The notes below the pieces were generated by a model. That model made no database searches and was not told where the DNA came from. It saw nothing but the letters and a program-made list of their open reading frames with translations. A DNA stretch of 64,000 nucleotides from Streptomyces klenkii. Lineage in GTDB: Bacteria > Actinomycetota > Actinomycetes > Streptomycetales > Streptomycetaceae. The stretch's first letter is position 1. Each line of letters begins with the position of its first letter. The translations under genes were made by a program, and so were the position numbers. Of this stretch, positions 8,183 through 15,354 are shown one piece after another. The DNA is taken from assembly GCF_003626645.1 (NCBI RefSeq), contig NZ_RBAM01000004.1:434001-498000 (forward strand), read 5' to 3'.

Positions 8183-8737
8183 ATGACCGAGCGCGAGGGG
8201 AAGAGAGTGGATGGGATGGACGAGGTGAACGAGGTGAACGAGGCGAACGAGAAGACGGCGGACGAGCTGCTGGATGCCGTGGGCCCGGCTTTCGGAAAGC
8301 TGCGGCGTTCCTCGCTCCTGGAGGTCGAGAACCCCATCTCCCAGAAGGACCTGAGCCGCACGCTGGTGCTCAGGATCGTCCTGGAGGCCGAACAGGAGGC
8401 GCCGGAGGGCCCGCCGGAGATCACTGTCGGGGCGGTGGCCCGCCACCTGGGCGTGGACCCGTCGGTGGCCAGCCGCATGGTCTCCGACTGCATCTCGGCC
8501 GGCTATCTGATCCGGGCGGCCTCCCAGCAGGACGGGCGCCGCACCGTCCTCAACCTCAGCCCCGAAGGCCGCGAGCTGATGGCTCGCTTCACCCGCCACC
8601 AGCGCTCGGCCTTCGAATGCATCACCGCCGACTGGACCGAGCACGAGCGCCTGGAGTTCGCCCGCCTCATGCTCAAATACGTCGCCTCCCAGGACGCCCT
8701 CCGCCACCGCCCCGCGGCCCAGGACCTCCCGCGCTGA
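8183..8737 (+). CDS. MarR-family transcriptional regulator
   Basis: About 184 residues. A charged N-terminal stretch with a short heptad-like run (DEVNEVNEANEK) precedes the winged helix: ITVGAVARHLGVDPSVASRMVSDCISAGYLIRAAS is the HTH, and DGRRTVLNLSPEGRELM the wing. The ATG at 8183 follows GAAGG. It diverges from the NmrA-like oxidoreductase gene across two palindromes at 8103-8143, so it is very likely the repressor of that gene and of itself. Confidence 0.87.
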   Translation: MTEREGKRVDGMDEVNEVNEANEKTADELLDAVGPAFGKLRRSSLLEVENPISQKDLSRTLVLRIVLEAEQEAPEGPPEITVGAVARHLGVDPSVASRMVSDCISAGYLIRAASQQDGRRTVLNLSPEGRELMARFTRHQRSAFECITADWTEHERLEFARLMLKYVASQDALRHRPAAQDLPR

Positions 8738-8739
8738 CG

Positions 8740-9639
8740 TCAGGCGGCGGGGCGGGGAACGCCGTGGAAGACCTGGCTGGCGTGCCAGGAGCGGTGGGCC
8801 GCGGCGACGGGGCGTGCACCCTGCTGAGGACCGATGAGCGGCCGCCCCGAGAGGGCTATGACGTGTTCGCGAGCGGCAGGGCTGTGGCCGATGAAGCTCT
8901 GTGACACGAGAACGCGGTGGCCGTCACCGATGCCGAGGACACCCTTGTCGAAGAGCTTGTGGTGCAGCGAGCACAGGCACAGCCCGTTGTCGACGTCGTC
9001 GGGCCCGCCGAACGCCCACCAGCGCACGTGCGCCGCCTCCAGCCCGACCGGCACCGCGCCGATCCTGCCGTCGTAGCCGCAGAAGGCGCACCGGTACTCG
9101 TAGGCGGTCAGCACCGCCTCCCGCATCCGCCGGTCCCGTTGCCGCCGCCCGGCCGCAAGCGGCCCGGCCTCCACCACCGGCTCAGGCTCCAGGCCGACGG
9201 CCTCGCACAGTTCGTCGTGGAGAGAGGGCGGGAAATTCTGGTCGAGCAGCACCCGGGCCATCCGCCCGAGCAGCGACGGCTCCCGCCCCAGCGCCGCCCG
9301 CAACTCCGGCACCAGCCGCCCGGCGGCCCCCGCCGCCCGCAGCACCTGCACCCCGCTGCCGGGACTGCCCGGCCCGCGATCGGTACGCACCTCCCACACC
9401 CCGTCGCTGACCAAGTGGTGGAAGGGGTACGCGGGTGTGGTCTTGTTCGCCGGCCCGTACTCGGCCAGCAGCCGCTTCAAGTCCGCCTCCACGGCGCTGT
9501 ACTTCAGCACCGACCCGGCGTCCTGCTGATACCGGCCGAGCGCATAGAGAAACAGCAACGGCTTGTGCGGCGCCCGAACCCCGCCTTGCCTCCACTGCCG
9601 CAGATTCGACGTCCGCTCAACCCAGTCCACGGCGGGCAA
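8740..9639 (-). CDS. Phosphorothioate-type HNH restriction endonuclease (SBD-HNH, McrA-like)
   Basis: About 300 residues. The N-terminal region (VDWVERTSNLRQWRQGG...APHKPLLFLYALGR and YPFHHLVSDGVWEV) resembles the sulfur-binding domain of ScoMcrA/SprMcrA-type proteins. The C-terminal half is an HNH nuclease with zinc cysteines (YRCAFCGYDG, LCLCSLHHKLFD) and the catalytic segment LEAAHVRWWAFGG...DNGLCLC. Such type IV enzymes cut DNA carrying phosphorothioate and sometimes other modifications. It ends 3 nt from the convergent MarR gene. Start is uncertain: TTG 9639 has GGGG at a good distance, GTG 9651 and GTG 9630 are alternatives. It lies beside a PstI-like restriction-modification pair. Domain recall is from memory; HNH is certain, the sulfur-binding part less so. 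Confidence 0.8.
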   Translation of the reverse strand: MPAVDWVERTSNLRQWRQGGVRAPHKPLLFLYALGRYQQDAGSVLKYSAVEADLKRLLAEYGPANKTTPAYPFHHLVSDGVWEVRTDRGPGSPGSGVQVLRAAGAAGRLVPELRAALGREPSLLGRMARVLLDQNFPPSLHDELCEAVGLEPEPVVEAGPLAAGRRQRDRRMREAVLTAYEYRCAFCGYDGRIGAVPVGLEAAHVRWWAFGGPDDVDNGLCLCSLHHKLFDKGVLGIGDGHRVLVSQSFIGHSPAAREHVIALSGRPLIGPQQGARPVAAAHRSWHASQVFHGVPRPAA

Positions 9640-9651
9640 TCGTATCCCCAC

Positions 9652-10142
9652 ACCCCCGAGCCCAACAGAAAAGCAATAGGCCCCCGGAGGCCACCACCGG
9701 TCAACAGGCCCGGGGCTTTCACAACGCTGCAAACGTGGCGCTGCGAGATGCCGTTCGGCGCGGTGTGGCCCGCTCCTCCCACAGTGACATCCCCGGCACC
9801 ACGCAACGTGGTCGTGCCTGCGGAAAACCGCGGCGAAAGTGTCAAGAGCGCTCTACGCGGACACGGCGGACGTGCGATCCGCCATGGTCTACGGAGCCTT
9901 GTGCGGACTGGCCACGGCCGGCGCTGGCGACGGCGCCCGCGAAGGTCTCGTGCGAGCACCCAACAGCGCCGGATGGGTGTTCGAACCGGCCGCCCCGGCG
10001 GAACGCACCACAGATCCTCACGCTCTCGTCGACCGTAAGCGCGCGGCGGCCTTTCCGGGCATGCTGGAGGTGCCTGTTCATGAGTGATGCCTCATCGGCG
10101 CCAGCGCCGACGCCCGGGTAGGTCGTCGCCGATATCTTCTTT
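9652..10142. other. 491-bp stretch without a supported gene
   Basis: Upstream of the HNH gene lies an imperfect GC-rich hairpin near 9679-9718 (GGCCCCCGGAGG pairing with CCCGGGGC). It is followed by DNA with weak coding bias. A short frame at 9839-10087 on the plus strand (MSRALYADTADVRSAM..., 82 residues) has no recognisable family and no clear ribosome binding site. It may be a remnant of island DNA. Nothing else stands out. Confidence 0.4.
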
Positions 10143-10180
10143 GATGGCCGCCCCGCTTTGCGTGGCGGCCATCGCTTTTA
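10143..10180. terminator. Rho-independent terminator at the end of the restriction gene
   Basis: GATGGCCGCC at 10143-10152 pairs perfectly with GGCGGCCATC at 10164-10173 around an 11-nt loop, with a T-rich run on the plus side. It lies immediately after the stop of the endonuclease gene on the minus strand. Confidence 0.75.
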
Positions 10181-11188
10181 TTCGCCCTTGTCGTACGGTC
10201 CGAGGAAACGCTCGCCGTTGAAGTGCACCATGTGTGTTTCTTCTTCCGCGACCCAGACTTCCGTTTCCCAGGCGATGTCGGCAGCGAACTGGCGGAACTT
10301 CTTCCTCGTCTGGAAGGCAGTAACGAAGACCAGGCCTGGGCGGGCTCCCGCGAAGATTTCCTTCAGCTGGGCGACCCGCAGGCCGTTCACCGGTCCGGTA
10401 GAGGTGACTGCCTCCACCAGCACAAGCCAGTCCCGCTCGGTGTAGTGGATCACTACGTCGGGCATCTTGCCATGGGCGTCCACCACCACGCCGAGCTCAG
10501 CGAGGTACTCGGGTTTGTTCACGATCCACTTGGAGCCTGTGTCGCCTAGGTAGACGACGGTGCCCCCGGGCGTGAACTGTGATGCGAAGCGCTCGACGAC
10601 AGCTCCGATGAGTTCGCTGTGCTCTCCCGGGCTGAGCTTGACCTCGGTTCCGTCGGGAAGCTCGACCGGAACTCGATGAACCGACCTCTCGGCGGCCCAC
10701 ACCTCGGTCAGCTTTTTCCACTCGGCGTGGAATTCCTCCAGGGACTTTTCCCACGCTGACGTGCCGTACGCCGCCAGCGCCTTTACCGCTAGATCGCTGG
10801 GGCGATATCGATTGTTCTTGTCGTTTGTGGCCCGGCCCGGCGCATCGGAGTTCTTGACGAGGATACCGGCATCGATGAGCTGGTGGACCGACTCCTTACG
10901 CACGGACTCGCGACTGTTCGGGGCGTACCGGGTCGGGTCTTTTGTGCCCTTGGGGATGTCCGGGTAGCGGTCGGCCATCCAAGCCATGCACTCGGTGATT
11001 CCGAGGGTGTTCGAGCTTACGGCCGCCCATTCCTGCGTCGGGCCAAGGTTGAACATCGAGAGCAGGACGAGCGCGGTCCGGGTGTTCTGCTGCTTTAGGG
11101 GCATCCCTATTGCGGCGAGAACTTCCTTCGCCTCGTCGAGCTTCTTCTCTTGCTGCGCTTTCGTCACTCGCTGACCCTTCCCAGCCAT
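10178..11188 (-). CDS. BsuBI/PstI-type restriction endonuclease
   Basis: A 336-residue protein matching the BsuBI/PstI type II restriction enzyme family. An N-terminal helical region (residues ~20-130; LKQQNTRTALVLLSMFNLGPTQEW, SRESVRKESVHQLIDAG) precedes the nuclease domain with VVYLGDTGSKWIV, then the metal-site pattern KMPDVVIHYTERDWLVLVEAVTSTGPV, which supplies the Asp and Glu of a PD-(D/E)xK-like core, and a final FVTAFQTRKKFRQFA. Family members recognise CTGCAG. It lies 137 nt downstream of the cognate N6-adenine methylase gene on the same strand. Codon use is visibly less GC-biased than the flanking chromosome, which suggests acquisition. Confidence 0.9.
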   Translation of the reverse strand: MAGKGQRVTKAQQEKKLDEAKEVLAAIGMPLKQQNTRTALVLLSMFNLGPTQEWAAVSSNTLGITECMAWMADRYPDIPKGTKDPTRYAPNSRESVRKESVHQLIDAGILVKNSDAPGRATNDKNNRYRPSDLAVKALAAYGTSAWEKSLEEFHAEWKKLTEVWAAERSVHRVPVELPDGTEVKLSPGEHSELIGAVVERFASQFTPGGTVVYLGDTGSKWIVNKPEYLAELGVVVDAHGKMPDVVIHYTERDWLVLVEAVTSTGPVNGLRVAQLKEIFAGARPGLVFVTAFQTRKKFRQFAADIAWETEVWVAEEETHMVHFNGERFLGPYDKGE

Positions 11189-11325
11189 GCTGACACGGTG
11201 AGTGAAGGTCAGGCTACAAGGTGTCCGAGCGGGTGCTGCTGACTGTTGGGGTTACATGCTTCGAGCAGGTGCTGCGCTCTCGCCAGGACGCCCATTACCA
11301 GCCAATCGGGAGCGGTGTGCTGGAG

Positions 11326-12891
11326 CTACACCTCGCTGAGAGAGGCGGGTTCGGTCGGCTCCAGATGGCGTTCCACTAGGTCATCCAGCTTCTCCTGGTC
11401 GGGCCATCCGCCCTCTATCCATTCGCTGCCAATGGCCCGAAGTTGTGCATTGCTTGGGTAGCGCAGGTTCCGCAGGTCGGTAGCGTTGACCTGTGTGTGG
11501 CCGCTGAACCGTCGAATGAGTCGGTCCAGCAGCGTGGAGTTGAGCCAGAGACAGAGGCCGCGTGCGACTTCCTTGGGGAGTCCGGCACCCGCGCTGTGGA
11601 ACACGTTCACGTGGTTTTCGAAGCCGATTCTCGCGCAAGGCGTCACATCGGGATCGAAAACGGTGGCAACCACGCGACGCTTCTCCTCCTTGGAGGACAA
11701 TCGCTTCACCACGACGTAATACCCGGACGGGAAGGTCATCTTCTCCGTGTCGGAGTTAAGCATGATTGCGTTGTTCTTCTTAGCGCCAGGTACGGGCCAG
11801 CGGATTCCGCCATCGCGCATGTGTAGCGGGTAGATGAGCGGAACCGTACCTTCCTCTGGGTCGGGGCGGAGGTGCTCCTTGGAGCGGAAGTCCACCACGC
11901 GACCAGTTGAAACCTGGCATTCGATCCCGGCGAGGTTTTCGGCAAGCCCCGCATGGGTCGCGGCGAGCTGGGCGTCTTCCTCGTCTGCGCTGATGTGGAT
12001 GAAATGCTCACTGTCCTCGGGCTGGACCATCTCCCGGTATTCCATGACGCGGCTGCGAATTTCGCCGCCGTAGCTATGGCTGGAGGATACGACGATGGGG
12101 CCTCGGTCGGGCGCATCGGTGCGCGTTGCCGAGAAGATCACGTTCTCCTGGAGCACGTCTGTGTCGGCGAATACCTTGTTCCGCGCCTCGAACAGGTGTA
12201 TGCGGTCAATGTGTATCCGGTCGAGAAGGTACTTGCGGAACGGTCGGAAGTAAGGGCCGTTCGCGAAACTTCTCGGGGTGATAGCCACGAGCTGGCCACC
12301 GGGGGCGAGGAGGTGGATCCCGAGGGCCAGGAACGCAGAGTAGAGGTTCGAAGTTTCTGTGCAAGCCGCTGTGACTGCCATGCGCTCGCGCGAGTTGGCG
12401 GCCAGCTTCTTGTACGGAGGGTTCATCACCACGAGGTCGAACGGGCCGCGATCTTCACCGAAGAGGCCTTCAGCCTGTGTAGTCCAGGCGATGAAGTCGT
12501 CGGTTACCAGGGTGGTCTCAACCCGCCCGCCGGATGCCCGGGCCGTGCTCGCGCAGTCCTCCAGAGTCGCCAGCAGGGTCGCGTGGAGCTGTGGGTCGTT
12601 CTCGCAGGCCGTCACGCTGAGCTGGGCTTCTGGCTGCTCCTGGAGGATGCGCGACACGAGAGAGGCGGTTAGAGAGCCGGCCCCAGCGCCGGGGTCCAGG
12701 ATCCGGATCGGGCCTGTGTGGTCCAGCCTGGCCAGCGAGGCAATGAAGTCTGCGGCAGGGGCGGGTGTGAAGTACTGGCCGCGCTTCGCGCGCTCTTTCG
12801 GATCAAGAGCCGAAGAGGACTCCTGCCGCCGAACCTCCGTACGGGCTACAAGATCCGTTGTCGCTGCTGCTGCCTCTGCTGCCATGGGCAC
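11326..12891 (-). CDS. N6-adenine DNA methyltransferase of a PstI-like system
   Basis: About 520 residues. SAM-binding motif I is RILDPGAGAGSLTASL; catalytic motif IV is DLVVMNPPYKK (NPPY, adenine N6). The context QYFTPAPAADFIASL is typical of BsuBI/Eco57I-class methylases. The long C-terminal half, including FSGHTQVNATDLRNLRYPS, is the probable target-recognition part. It should methylate CTGCAG to protect host DNA; CTGCAG occurs in this window, for example at 16414-16419 and 60922-60927. GTG 12891 or ATG 12885 is the start. No ribosome binding site is seen, and a TACGCT box just upstream allows a leaderless mRNA. The gene leads the pair with the endonuclease. Confidence 0.9.
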   Translation of the reverse strand: MPMAAEAAAATTDLVARTEVRRQESSSALDPKERAKRGQYFTPAPAADFIASLARLDHTGPIRILDPGAGAGSLTASLVSRILQEQPEAQLSVTACENDPQLHATLLATLEDCASTARASGGRVETTLVTDDFIAWTTQAEGLFGEDRGPFDLVVMNPPYKKLAANSRERMAVTAACTETSNLYSAFLALGIHLLAPGGQLVAITPRSFANGPYFRPFRKYLLDRIHIDRIHLFEARNKVFADTDVLQENVIFSATRTDAPDRGPIVVSSSHSYGGEIRSRVMEYREMVQPEDSEHFIHISADEEDAQLAATHAGLAENLAGIECQVSTGRVVDFRSKEHLRPDPEEGTVPLIYPLHMRDGGIRWPVPGAKKNNAIMLNSDTEKMTFPSGYYVVVKRLSSKEEKRRVVATVFDPDVTPCARIGFENHVNVFHSAGAGLPKEVARGLCLWLNSTLLDRLIRRFSGHTQVNATDLRNLRYPSNAQLRAIGSEWIEGGWPDQEKLDDLVERHLEPTEPASLSEV

Positions 12892-13127
12892 AGCGTAGCC
12901 AGATTGCGCTCACGTCGATGAGCCTGTGGAAAACGCTCCCGGCGCACTCTTCCACCGACTTATCAGCTCGCGCCGTGGGCCGTGAGGTGCAAATGCGAAG
13001 CCTTCCGTCAAACTGGCGAGTACGGCCTTCCCCTTGTCTGCGGTGCTGAGAGCCGGAAAGCCAATCACGCCGGATTCGATGTAGGCCCCCATTCCTGGAC
13101 CAAGAGAAAAGGCCGTGGACGGCCGTC

Positions 13128-13418
13128 GTGGTCTGCCTCGGTGCAGCCGTCGTGGACCAGCTCGAGGGCCGCGTCACCGCTCTGGCCCTCGGCCTCCGCC
13201 AGGGTGCGGTGCTCGGTCTTCAGTGGACGGACGTCGACTGTGAGGCAGGGGTGATCCGCGTCAGCCGTGGGCGGCTCCGCCCCCGGTACAAGCACGGCTG
13301 CGGCAACCGCTGCGGACGTAAGCCCGGCTACTGCCCTCAGAAGATCAACATGCGCCGCGAGGCCAAGGACGCGAAGTTCCGCGCGGGCAAGGGCCCTGCG
13401 ACGTTCCGCAGGAGCTGA
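13128..13418 (+). pseudogene. Remnant of a tyrosine integrase
   Basis: The frame holds an integrase core fragment: LEGRVTALALGLRQGAVLGLQWTDVDCEAGVIRVSRG, the box containing the first catalytic Arg, followed by the cysteine insert KHGCGNRCGRKPGYCPQK seen in actinomycete integrases. It ends early (RRS stop at 13418). The N-terminal SAM-like domain and the HxxR...Y part are missing. It lies about 1.5 kb from the 3' end of tRNA-Ser(GGA), a usual integration target, so this is probably the broken integrase of the island that carries the restriction genes. Confidence 0.8.
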
Positions 13419-13619
13419 TGGAGCTGCCCTCGTTGGGCGGGTGTTCCAGGACACTGCCGACAAGATCGGCGGGCTCCTCTGGCCTGTCCGCGCCCAGGCA
13501 TTCCAAGGGAGCTGAGCCACAGCCCGTTTCAAGGGCCCCGCTTGGGGGCGCAATTCGGGGATCATCTCCATTGATTCCACGGCCTGTTGAGTGTCAGTGC
13601 CCGCTTCTATCGTGGAGGG

Positions 13620-14834
13620 ATGGCGAATGGGGTGTGGCACACCGGATACGGCATAGAGGTCAATCTGTCGCTGCCTGACCTCGGTCATCCGGGGCGTCCC
13701 GATCTGTTGCGGGAGATCACCGCGAGCGTCGCCGAGCGCGATCCGCAGCTGCTCGAATGCCTCGCGCATCACGACGGCCGCGAGTGTGTGTCCGAGTCGG
13801 GCGGGAAGTCGCCGTGGATGTTCATCCGCCGAGGGCGTGTCGGGGGCCGCCGGCCCCTGGTCGCTTCCCACCTGCCGATCACGCACAGGGCGACACCGGC
13901 TGAGAGCGAGCAGCACAAGGCCACCAAGGAGCGGATCGTGGAGACCGCCTCGCGCTACGGCCTGGAGGCCGGCGTCGAGGTGCCCACCACGAACCGCCGG
14001 AGCATCTCGGACGCGCTGGTCACCGGTCCCGGAGGAATCCGGATCGGCTGGGAGATCCAGTACCACCACCTCAGCCCCAGCAGCGTGCACCGCCGGTCGG
14101 TCAATGCGGTGCAGAACCGGATCACGCCCTTGTGGGTGGCGAAGGACCGCACGGCTTCCCTGATCGACCGCGCGCCCTGGGCAAGGGTGGACGACATGCC
14201 GTGGAAGGAGATCGCGGGCGGTAGGGAGATGGTGATCCGCGGTGGGTATCGGTACCTCCAGGTCTGGAAGTGCGTCCCCAGCAGCCCCCGCGTCTGTCCT
14301 ATCACCGACGGCGCCGGTCATTGTGAGCAGCTTCACTCCGAATGGTTCCTGCCCGCTCTCTGTCACCCGGAGAAGAAAGCGGTGCAGTTGGAAGACCTCG
14401 TGCTGTCGAGCGCGACGGGGGACAGCGTTCCGGTCTACGTGCCGAACCGTGGCGGCGGCCGGGCCGGGCGTCACATGTGGGTGCCGGCAGCCGACTGTCG
14501 GCTCTGGCGGGAGATGACCGGCCAGACGGATCCCTTGCCCACGGCGGAGTCCCAGGATCAGGACGATGAGATCACCTTCGCCGAGCAGGAGATCGACCGG
14601 AAATGCAGGGCGGGCGAGGAGGGCTGGTTCGCCAGCGATGCACGGCCCGTCCGCGACATGGGGCAGCCGACCGGAGGCTTCACCTTGGCCCGGATGCCGG
14701 CGCAGCGGATTATGAGTCCGCTGCTGATCACGCCGGTCGAGCGCGCCGCGGCCTCCGCCGCGCTGGGCTGCCCGCCGTGGGAGCTGGGGACCGTGTGCCG
14801 AGTGCGGACAGCTGATGCGGCGGTACGGGCGTGA
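13620..14834 (+). CDS. CoiA-like nuclease-domain protein
   Basis: About 404 residues. The central region has the pattern SDALVTGPGGIRIGWEIQYHHLS, with an Asp followed by a strand and E-I-Q, and preceded by the helix KERIVETASRYG. This matches the PD-(D/E)xK-like fold of competence protein CoiA and related actinobacterial proteins. The later part has scattered Cys and His (CPITDGAGHCEQLH, LCHPEKK) but no clear domain. GGAGG sits only 1 nt before the ATG at 13620, so the true start may be GTG 13632 or upstream. The gene lies between the integrase remnant and tRNA-Ser, inside the island. A role in DNA uptake, repair or defence is open. Confidence 0.65.
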   Translation: MANGVWHTGYGIEVNLSLPDLGHPGRPDLLREITASVAERDPQLLECLAHHDGRECVSESGGKSPWMFIRRGRVGGRRPLVASHLPITHRATPAESEQHKATKERIVETASRYGLEAGVEVPTTNRRSISDALVTGPGGIRIGWEIQYHHLSPSSVHRRSVNAVQNRITPLWVAKDRTASLIDRAPWARVDDMPWKEIAGGREMVIRGGYRYLQVWKCVPSSPRVCPITDGAGHCEQLHSEWFLPALCHPEKKAVQLEDLVLSSATGDSVPVYVPNRGGGRAGRHMWVPAADCRLWREMTGQTDPLPTAESQDQDDEITFAEQEIDRKCRAGEEGWFASDARPVRDMGQPTGGFTLARMPAQRIMSPLLITPVERAAASAALGCPPWELGTVCRVRTADAAVRA

Positions 14835-14917
14835 CGCGGCCATGTTCTGCATCGCCTGCCGTGCCGTCCTGAACGGCCGGTAGCGGTAACTGCAACCAAA
14901 ACTGCAACCACAGAACG

Positions 14918-14955
14918 CCGAAGGCCCCGGCCGGTTTCCCGGTCGGGGCCTTCGG
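14918..14955. terminator. Strong hairpin terminator 3' of tRNA-Ser
   Basis: CCGAAGGCCCCGGCCGG at 14918-14934 pairs with CCGGTCGGGGCCTTCGG at 14939-14955. It lies 20 nt beyond the encoded CCA end of the tRNA-Ser gene (minus strand) and can also end the CoiA-like gene. Confidence 0.8.
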
Positions 14956-14977
14956 TTCGTGCCCGGTGAGGCACTGG

Positions 14978-15062
14978 CGGAGGATACGAGATTCGAACTC
15001 GTGAGGGGTTGCCCCCAACACGCTTTCCAAGCGTGCGCCCTAGGCCTCTAGGCGAATCCTCC
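14978..15062 (-). tRNA. tRNA-Ser(GGA)
   Basis: The minus strand gives a class II tRNA of 85 nt. The acceptor GGAGGAT pairs with ATCCTCC, the anticodon arm ACGCT-TGGAAAG-CGTGT carries anticodon GGA, the long variable arm is GTTGGGGGCAACCCCTC, and the T arm contains GTTCGAAT. CCA is encoded at 14977-14975. Its 3' half is a usual target for actinomycete integrases, which fits the integrase remnant nearby. Confidence 0.95.
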
Positions 15063-15172
15063 GCCGCAAACAATACAAGACGCGGAGGGGTGCTCGCGAA
15101 CACGTGGTCGCGGGGTGGGGGTGGGGCGGGGGAGCGGGCACGGGCACCGGGTGGGATCCGCTAGGCTGGGGG

Positions 15173-15268
15173 GCAAGCCCCTCACGTGGCGCTATCTGAC
15201 TGAACTCCCCCAGGGCCGGAAGGCAGCAAGGGTAGGTCGGCTCTGGCGGGTGCGTGGGGGGCCCTTGT
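15173..15268 (+). ncRNA. ffs: Signal recognition particle 4.5S RNA
   Basis: The apical core CCCAGGGCCGGAAGGCAGCAAGGGTAGG contains the Ffh-binding GGAAGG...GCAGCAAG elements. Outer arms GCCCCTCACG (15177-15186) and CGTGGGGGGC (15253-15262) close the hairpin. TAGGCT at 15162-15167 is a suitable -10 box. It forms the targeting particle with Ffh. Its position directly upstream of dnaX is common in Streptomyces. Confidence 0.9.
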
Positions 15269-15354
15269 GTTTCCGGGGCCCGCGACCCGGGGCCGCGGGG
15301 GCCTGCGGATGTGAGCGAGGCCACTTGTCAGTGGGGCCCGATATCGTCGTAGGT

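Noticed and set aside
9839..10087. 82-residue plus-strand frame
   Set aside because: No family, no ribosome binding site and weak codon bias; kept only as a note on the gap.
13065..14852. Minus-strand 595-residue open frame opposite the CoiA-like gene
   Set aside because: No domain, His/Arg-rich composition; the plus strand has the nuclease-like pattern and the integrase remnant.
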